A stretch of 64,000 bases of DNA from Clostridiales bacterium (GTDB lineage Bacteria > Bacillota > Clostridia > Christensenellales > CAG-138), in NCBI GenBank assembly GCA_004554165.1, contig SFNQ01000006.1, forward strand, positions 3,830-67,829, written 5' to 3'. The translations under genes were made by a program, and so were the position numbers. Positions 60,562 through 64,000 of the stretch are shown in pieces. The notes under the pieces were generated by a model, which saw only the letters and a program-made list of their open reading frames with translations, was not told the DNA's origin and made no database searches. Positions within the stretch are counted from its first letter, which is position 1. Each line of letters opens with the position of its first letter.

Positions 60562-60597
60562 GCGCCGCTCCCCGACCGGAAGGACGGAAAGCGGCGC
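60562..60597 (-). terminator. Hairpin downstream of the YjfB-type gene
   Basis: GCGCCGCT pairs with AGCGGCGC; on the minus strand it is followed by TTTATGATG. It is a probable weak terminator for the gene at 60632-60811. Confidence 0.4.
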
Positions 60598-60631
60598 CGC
60601 AGGCGGATGCAGGGACAGAAATCCCCTCTCC

Positions 60632-60811
60632 CTAAACGTACAAATCCAGCGCGCTGTGCGCGGCGGGCCCTACGGGGAGGGAGAGAAGCGCTTCCATCAT
60701 CTCATTGGAGATTTCTTCCATAAAGTCCAGGCTGTTTTTCAGCACAAGAACGGACGCCTGCGCAGAAACCTGCGCCGCGCTGAGCGCCATGGATGCTGCG
60801 GCAATATCCAT
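60632..60811 (-). CDS. YjfB family small protein
   Basis: The product is 59 residues from the ATG at 60811, 7 nt after GGAGG. It begins MDIAAASMALSAAQVSAQAS, the characteristic start of YjfB-type proteins, and continues as an amphipathic helix. The Pfam family is named putative motility protein because members often occur with flagellar regulons. No flagellar gene is in this window. It has its own promoter at 60840-60867. Confidence 0.85.
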   Translation of the reverse strand: MDIAAASMALSAAQVSAQASVLVLKNSLDFMEEISNEMMEALLSLPVGPAAHSALDLYV

Positions 60812-60839
60812 TCCATAGCCTCCTTCCCTGTTTGTTTCC

Positions 60840-60867
60840 AGTATATCACATTCGCGGAAAAACGCAA
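60840..60867 (-). promoter_or_regulatory. Promoter of the YjfB-type gene
   Basis: Minus strand: -35 TTGCGT (60867-60862), 16-nt spacer, -10 TATACT (60845-60840) with a TG extended element. The ~340 bases between this and the epimerase gene at 61212 hold no supported gene. Confidence 0.6.
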
Positions 60868-61211
60868 GCTTGGCGGGCGCCTTCAAGCCTTGCTTCCCCT
60901 TGCCAGAGAATGGTAATATGAAACGATGAAACCGGCTGCAATGCTTTCGCGGCGATTGTGAGAAAAGAACCGCAGCGGAAAGCGGGGAGCGCCATGGATG
61001 GCGCGGTCATTGGCCTGTAGGACCGGATGGACTGCTCTGCGCGGGCGCGTCTTGCCGGCGTGTTCCGGGCTGCGGGCGTGGACGGGACCGGGTAGGCGAA
61101 GGCGCGCGCGGCGCTGCTGCGGGCGATCTGGAACATGGGGCGGCAGGTCTGAGACCGGCGGCGCGGGGTACAGACAAAACCAGGGAGGAACGGGGAGGAA
61201 AAGGACGCGCG

Positions 61212-62108
61212 ATGGTTGCTTTGGAGAACGAGTGCCTGAGCGTCGAGATTGCGGCGCTGGGCGGCGAGATGCAGTCCATCCGGGGAAGGAGCGGCCGGGA
61301 ATATCTGTGGCAGGGCGACGCGGCGTACTGGCCTCGTCGCGCGCCGAACCTGTTCCCCTGCGTGGGCGGGCTCACGGACGGCGTGTACACGCTGCGCGGG
61401 CAGACCTATGCGCTCCCGCGCCATGGCTTTGTGCCGGTGACCGAGCTGCAGCTGGAGGAGCGGACGGAGACGGCGTGTACCTTCCTTCTTGCGGCCAACG
61501 AAGGGACGCGCGCCTGCTACCCCTTTGCGTTTGCATACCGCATCCGGTATGCGCTGCGGGAGGCTGGCGTTGAGGTGTGCTATCTGGTGGAGAATACCGG
61601 CGGGGAGACGATGTTTTTCGGCCTTGGCGCGCACCCGGGATTCTTTATACCAAAGGGGCAGTTTGACGCCTGCAGGCTCGTGTTTGACGCGCCATGCGCG
61701 CCGGTGCGCATCGGCGTTTCGGAGAAGGGCTTTGTCACCCCCCGGCGCGCCGCCTATCCTCTGAAGCGGGGAAGGGAGCTGCCGCTTGCGGGCGTAAACT
61801 TCCCCGAGAGTCTGGTCCTGACCGGGATGTCCCGCGCGGTGACGCTCTGCGATGGGAACAGCCAGCCGGTGATCCGCATGGACTTTGCGGATTTTCCCTT
61901 TCTCGTGCTTTGGCGCAGTCCCGGCGCGCCGTTTTTGTGCATAGAGCCGTGGCATGGGCTGCCGTCGCGGGAGGGCATAAGAGAGGATTTTGCGACCCAG
62001 CCGTCGCTGGTATGTCTCGAAAGCGGAGCGCAGTTTCGCGCCGCATTTACCATCACGGTTTTTGAACAGGAACAGGAGGCAATCCGGCGGGAAAAACGCC
62101 TTTGCTGA
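61212..62108 (+). CDS. Aldose 1-epimerase family protein, LacX type
   Basis: The product is 298 residues. It is a galactose mutarotase-like beta-sandwich of the LacX branch: ALGGEMQSIRGRSGREYLWQ, PNLFPCVGGLTDGVYTL, PRHGFV (conserved His) and GLGAHPGFFIP (catalytic His), then CIEPWHGLPSREG with a conserved Glu. It interconverts anomers of hexoses or their phosphates. It is monocistronic with no sugar operon beside it. GGGAGGA motifs precede the ATG. Confidence 0.9.
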   Translation: MVALENECLSVEIAALGGEMQSIRGRSGREYLWQGDAAYWPRRAPNLFPCVGGLTDGVYTLRGQTYALPRHGFVPVTELQLEERTETACTFLLAANEGTRACYPFAFAYRIRYALREAGVEVCYLVENTGGETMFFGLGAHPGFFIPKGQFDACRLVFDAPCAPVRIGVSEKGFVTPRRAAYPLKRGRELPLAGVNFPESLVLTGMSRAVTLCDGNSQPVIRMDFADFPFLVLWRSPGAPFLCIEPWHGLPSREGIREDFATQPSLVCLESGAQFRAAFTITVFEQEQEAIRREKRLC

Positions 62109-62155
62109 GCAAGCCCGGGGCCGCGCCGCCGGAGCCGGGCCAAAAGATTAGGTTG

Positions 62156-62340
62156 TCGAAAAAGTGGCATACTGCCACTTTTTCGAGGTTTCCATGGCTC
62201 CCTTGTGCCTGCGGCACGGCCAGGGAACCATGAAAAGAAAGCCTTGCACAGCAAGGCTTTTTCGGATTTGCCGCACACGTCGCCAAATCCGATGGAAACC
62301 TCCGGGGGCTGCAGTCCCCGAACCCCCAGAGGCTTTTTGA
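62156..62340. repeat. Multi-hairpin intergenic element with outer inverted repeat
   Basis: An 11-base perfect inverted repeat, GAGGTTTCCAT at 62185-62195 and ATGGAAACCTC at 62292-62302, encloses three further hairpins: 62193-62232, AAAGCCTTGC/GCAAGGCTTT at 62238-62260 with T5, and CGGATTTG/CAAATCCG at 62263-62291. A fourteen-base-pair perfect hairpin, TCGAAAAAGTGGCA/TGCCACTTTTTCGA (62156-62186), flanks it on the left and a G4/C4 stem on the right. It lies between two convergent genes and probably terminates both. The compact organisation suggests a dispersed repeat or structured RNA. Confidence 0.7.
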
Positions 62341-62390
62341 TAGACTGAAGTCGGAGGGGGAATTCCCCGGCTTTTGTTCTAAAAAAACGC

Positions 62391-63596
62391 TTACTGCCGC
62401 AGGGTGATATCCACGCCGTTTTTGATGACGTAGACGGGCGCCCTGTGGTACCAGATGGCATGATAAACGTCGGACTCGTCCAGTACAACCAGATCCGCAT
62501 TGCCGCCGACCTTGAGCTGGTGATTCTCGATGCCGAGAACCTTTGCTGCGCCCGTTGTGATCATGTCGTACAGCAGCTCCATGTCGTCAAACGTGAGCAT
62601 GTGCAGCAGATGGCTTGCAAGGAACGCGACCTGCTGCATGTTGCACTCGCCGAAGGGATAGTAGGCGTCCTGAATGTCGTCCTGCCCAAGGGCAACGGGG
62701 ACGCCCGCCGCCAGCAGATCCTTGACTCTGGCGGCCAGGGGGCCGGTGTGCGGGTCGGAGACGATGCCGATGCCGGCCTGCTTGAGCAGGGTGGTCAGCT
62801 TGCGGAAGTAGTTCTCCGGATACAGTTCCATGGCGCGGCAGTGCTGTGCGGTTACGCGGCCCTGCCAGCCCATGGCGATGGACTGCTTGCAGAGCATCTC
62901 CAGTGTGCGCTCTTCCGCGTCGCCGACGTCGTCCAGCAGCATGGAGATGGGCTTGTTGTATTCCTTTGCATAAGCGCACATGGAATCCACATGATCCTGC
63001 TCGTCTTCCCTCGTGAACTCGATCCACGGAATACCGCCCACAACGTCCGCGCCCAGATCCAGCGCCTGCCGGACCAGTTCCTTGGCGCCCGGCTCGCGAG
63101 CGACGCCGTCCTGCGGGAAGGCAACGACCTGCAGCGTGACGCGGTCTTTGTACTCCTCGCGCATCTTGAGCAGCGCCTTGACGCCTTCAAGCCGCGCCTT
63201 GGTGTCCACGTCGGCGAAAGCGCGAATATGGGTGTTGCCGTACTTAATGGCCAGGTCGCAGGCCTTGCGGACGTTGGGGATAATCCAGGACTCGTCATAG
63301 GCGGCCTTGAAATTCGCTGCCTGCTCGATGCCGGTCATGGCGCCGCCCATGCCCTCGCCGGTGTAGGACTTGAGCGCGTCCTCGCCAGCCATTTGCAGGG
63401 TGTAGACCTTGTCGAGATGGAGATGCCCGTTCACAAAGGATTCGGTGACAAGACCGCCCTTTGCGTCGATGATCTGCTTTGCGTCCGCCGCAAGATCCTT
63501 CTCGATGGCGGCGATTTTGCCGTCCTGAATGGCGATGCTCACCAGTTCGGCGCGTTTGCGAGTCTTTGCGTTTTTGATCAGAATGTCGTAGGTCAT
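62391..63596 (-). CDS. Cytosine deaminase-like amidohydrolase
   Basis: The product is 401 residues from the ATG at 63596 with GGAGG upstream. It is a metal-dependent amidohydrolase of the CodA/AtzC branch: VNGHLHLDKVYT (metal HxH), VTAQHCRAM (His), SDPHTGPLA and LGQDDIQDAYYPFGECNM (catalytic Asp). Where CodA has its catalytic Glu in a DEIDD context this protein reads MLLDDVGDAEERT, so cytosine is probably not the substrate. Deamination or dechlorination-type hydrolysis of another heterocycle or amine is likely. It has a long leader and its own strong promoter. Confidence 0.88.
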   Translation of the reverse strand: MTYDILIKNAKTRKRAELVSIAIQDGKIAAIEKDLAADAKQIIDAKGGLVTESFVNGHLHLDKVYTLQMAGEDALKSYTGEGMGGAMTGIEQAANFKAAYDESWIIPNVRKACDLAIKYGNTHIRAFADVDTKARLEGVKALLKMREEYKDRVTLQVVAFPQDGVAREPGAKELVRQALDLGADVVGGIPWIEFTREDEQDHVDSMCAYAKEYNKPISMLLDDVGDAEERTLEMLCKQSIAMGWQGRVTAQHCRAMELYPENYFRKLTTLLKQAGIGIVSDPHTGPLAARVKDLLAAGVPVALGQDDIQDAYYPFGECNMQQVAFLASHLLHMLTFDDMELLYDMITTGAAKVLGIENHQLKVGGNADLVVLDESDVYHAIWYHRAPVYVIKNGVDITLRQ

Positions 63597-63836
63597 GTTG
63601 TTCCTCCACTTTTATGATTCTTTTTAGGATCGGTGCATACAGAAAACCAGTTTTCGGAGCCTGCCTGACAGCGAGGGCCGGAAAAGACCGCGCGCGTGCG
63701 CAGGAAAACGCGAAACCGGCGTCAAACCTCTCTGCCGCTGATTGGGGCGGGACTCAAACGTTACACATAGGGATATTACGCAGATATCCACCGGCAGACA
63801 TACGGACGAAACCGGTTACATCAGAGCAAATAAACT
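63597..63836 (-). promoter_or_regulatory. Long 5' leader of the amidohydrolase gene
   Basis: About 240 nt separate the predicted transcript start from the ATG. It contains a small hairpin (GGATAT/ATATCC around 63771-63789) and several GC-rich segments but no intrinsic terminator next to the start and no riboswitch class I recognise. The length invites a regulatory role. Confidence 0.4.
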
Positions 63837-63842
63837 AAAAAA

Positions 63843-63871
63843 ATTATAATATGTGCGCCATGGATTGTCAA
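63843..63871 (-). promoter_or_regulatory. Consensus promoter of the amidohydrolase gene
   Basis: Minus strand: perfect -35 TTGACA (63871-63866), exactly 17 nt, perfect -10 TATAAT (63848-63843). It is the best sigma-A match in the window. Confidence 0.92.
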
Positions 63872-63953
63872 GATGGCTGTGGATTGAAAAGCACCCACAC
63901 GTGTAGGATTACAATACATCTTGGACAGAGGGGGGAGAAAAAGGGAGAAGGAT

Positions 63954-64000
63954 TTGCACAGATCGGTTATGGTAGGTTTGTCAGAAAACAAAGACCGAAA
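63954..64000 (+). CDS. Start of an unidentified gene running off the window
   Basis: A frame beginning with TTG at 63954 (or ATG at 63969) is open to the end of the window and is preceded by purine-rich GGGAGAAGGA. Only 15 residues are visible, too few to recognise. It is divergent from the amidohydrolase gene and could be its regulator or partner. Confidence 0.35.
   Translation, partial: MHRSVMVGLSENKDR

Noticed and set aside
62109..62390. A minus-strand protein reading through the hairpin element and the epimerase gene
   Set aside because: It is antisense to the epimerase gene and to stem-loops; its repetitive translation is the usual artefact of such elements.

Overview
The window is about 62% G+C and carries no rRNA, tRNA, CRISPR array or insertion sequence that I can see. 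The gene set points to a high-G+C anaerobic member of the Bacillota (Clostridia): Rex, long-form HPF, an infC-rpmI-rplT operon with a leader attenuator, DegV, YitT-type membrane proteins, a YjfB-type peptide, strong Shine-Dalgarno sites and several TTG/GTG starts. Genus and species cannot be read from the sequence alone.

Layout. 1-11 kb is housekeeping and small membrane genes: the end of a degV gene, a nicotinamidase-like hydrolase, a TrmH methyltransferase, a GNAT protein, infC-rpmI-rplT, a TetR regulator divergent from a three-gene membrane set, an MFS carrier, a GDPD enzyme and hpf. 11.3-13.6 kb holds a glycosyltransferase and a polysaccharide pyruvyl transferase that has a stop codon directly after its expected ATG. 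13.8-16.4 kb encodes a thioester-domain/SpaA-repeat surface protein and its class D sortase, followed by a 19-codon ORF that ends exactly at a lipobox cysteine. 16.6-20.7 kb carries an M42 peptidase, Rex, MtnA and a membrane protein behind a leader terminator. 21.0-24.7 kb holds a second, larger thioester/Cna-B protein and a class C sortase homologue that lacks both the catalytic His and Cys.

25.7-34.0 kb is a citrate/2-oxoglutarate unit. A LysR regulator and a YitT protein diverge from an aconitase-family hydratase, isocitrate dehydrogenase and citrate lyase citDEF, with a LysR-type box between the two promoters. From 35.6 to 60.2 kb every gene is on the + strand. The run is headed by a divergent LysR gene and an aroD-aroE-aroA-aroC set whose last three members have lost residues normally conserved in the shikimate pathway and which lacks a shikimate kinase. 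It continues through a complete oligopeptide-type ABC importer, two MmgE/PrpD proteins, two FAD oxidoreductases, a CyuA-like desulfidase, an M20 deacylase, a MalY-type C-S lyase, an HMG-CoA-lyase-like aldolase, a TPP enzyme, a TIM-barrel isomerase and an acylating aldehyde dehydrogenase. I infer uptake and breakdown of an unknown (possibly thiol-conjugated) organic acid. The last 4 kb has a YjfB-type peptide, a LacX-type epimerase, a multi-hairpin element and a CodA-like amidohydrolase behind a near-perfect promoter and a long leader.

The least ordinary features are the degenerate sortase/adhesin pair, the diverged shikimate-like operon with its linked catabolic run, and the promoter-equipped lipobox mini-ORF. 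Residue assignments were made by eye against remembered family motifs and need alignments.
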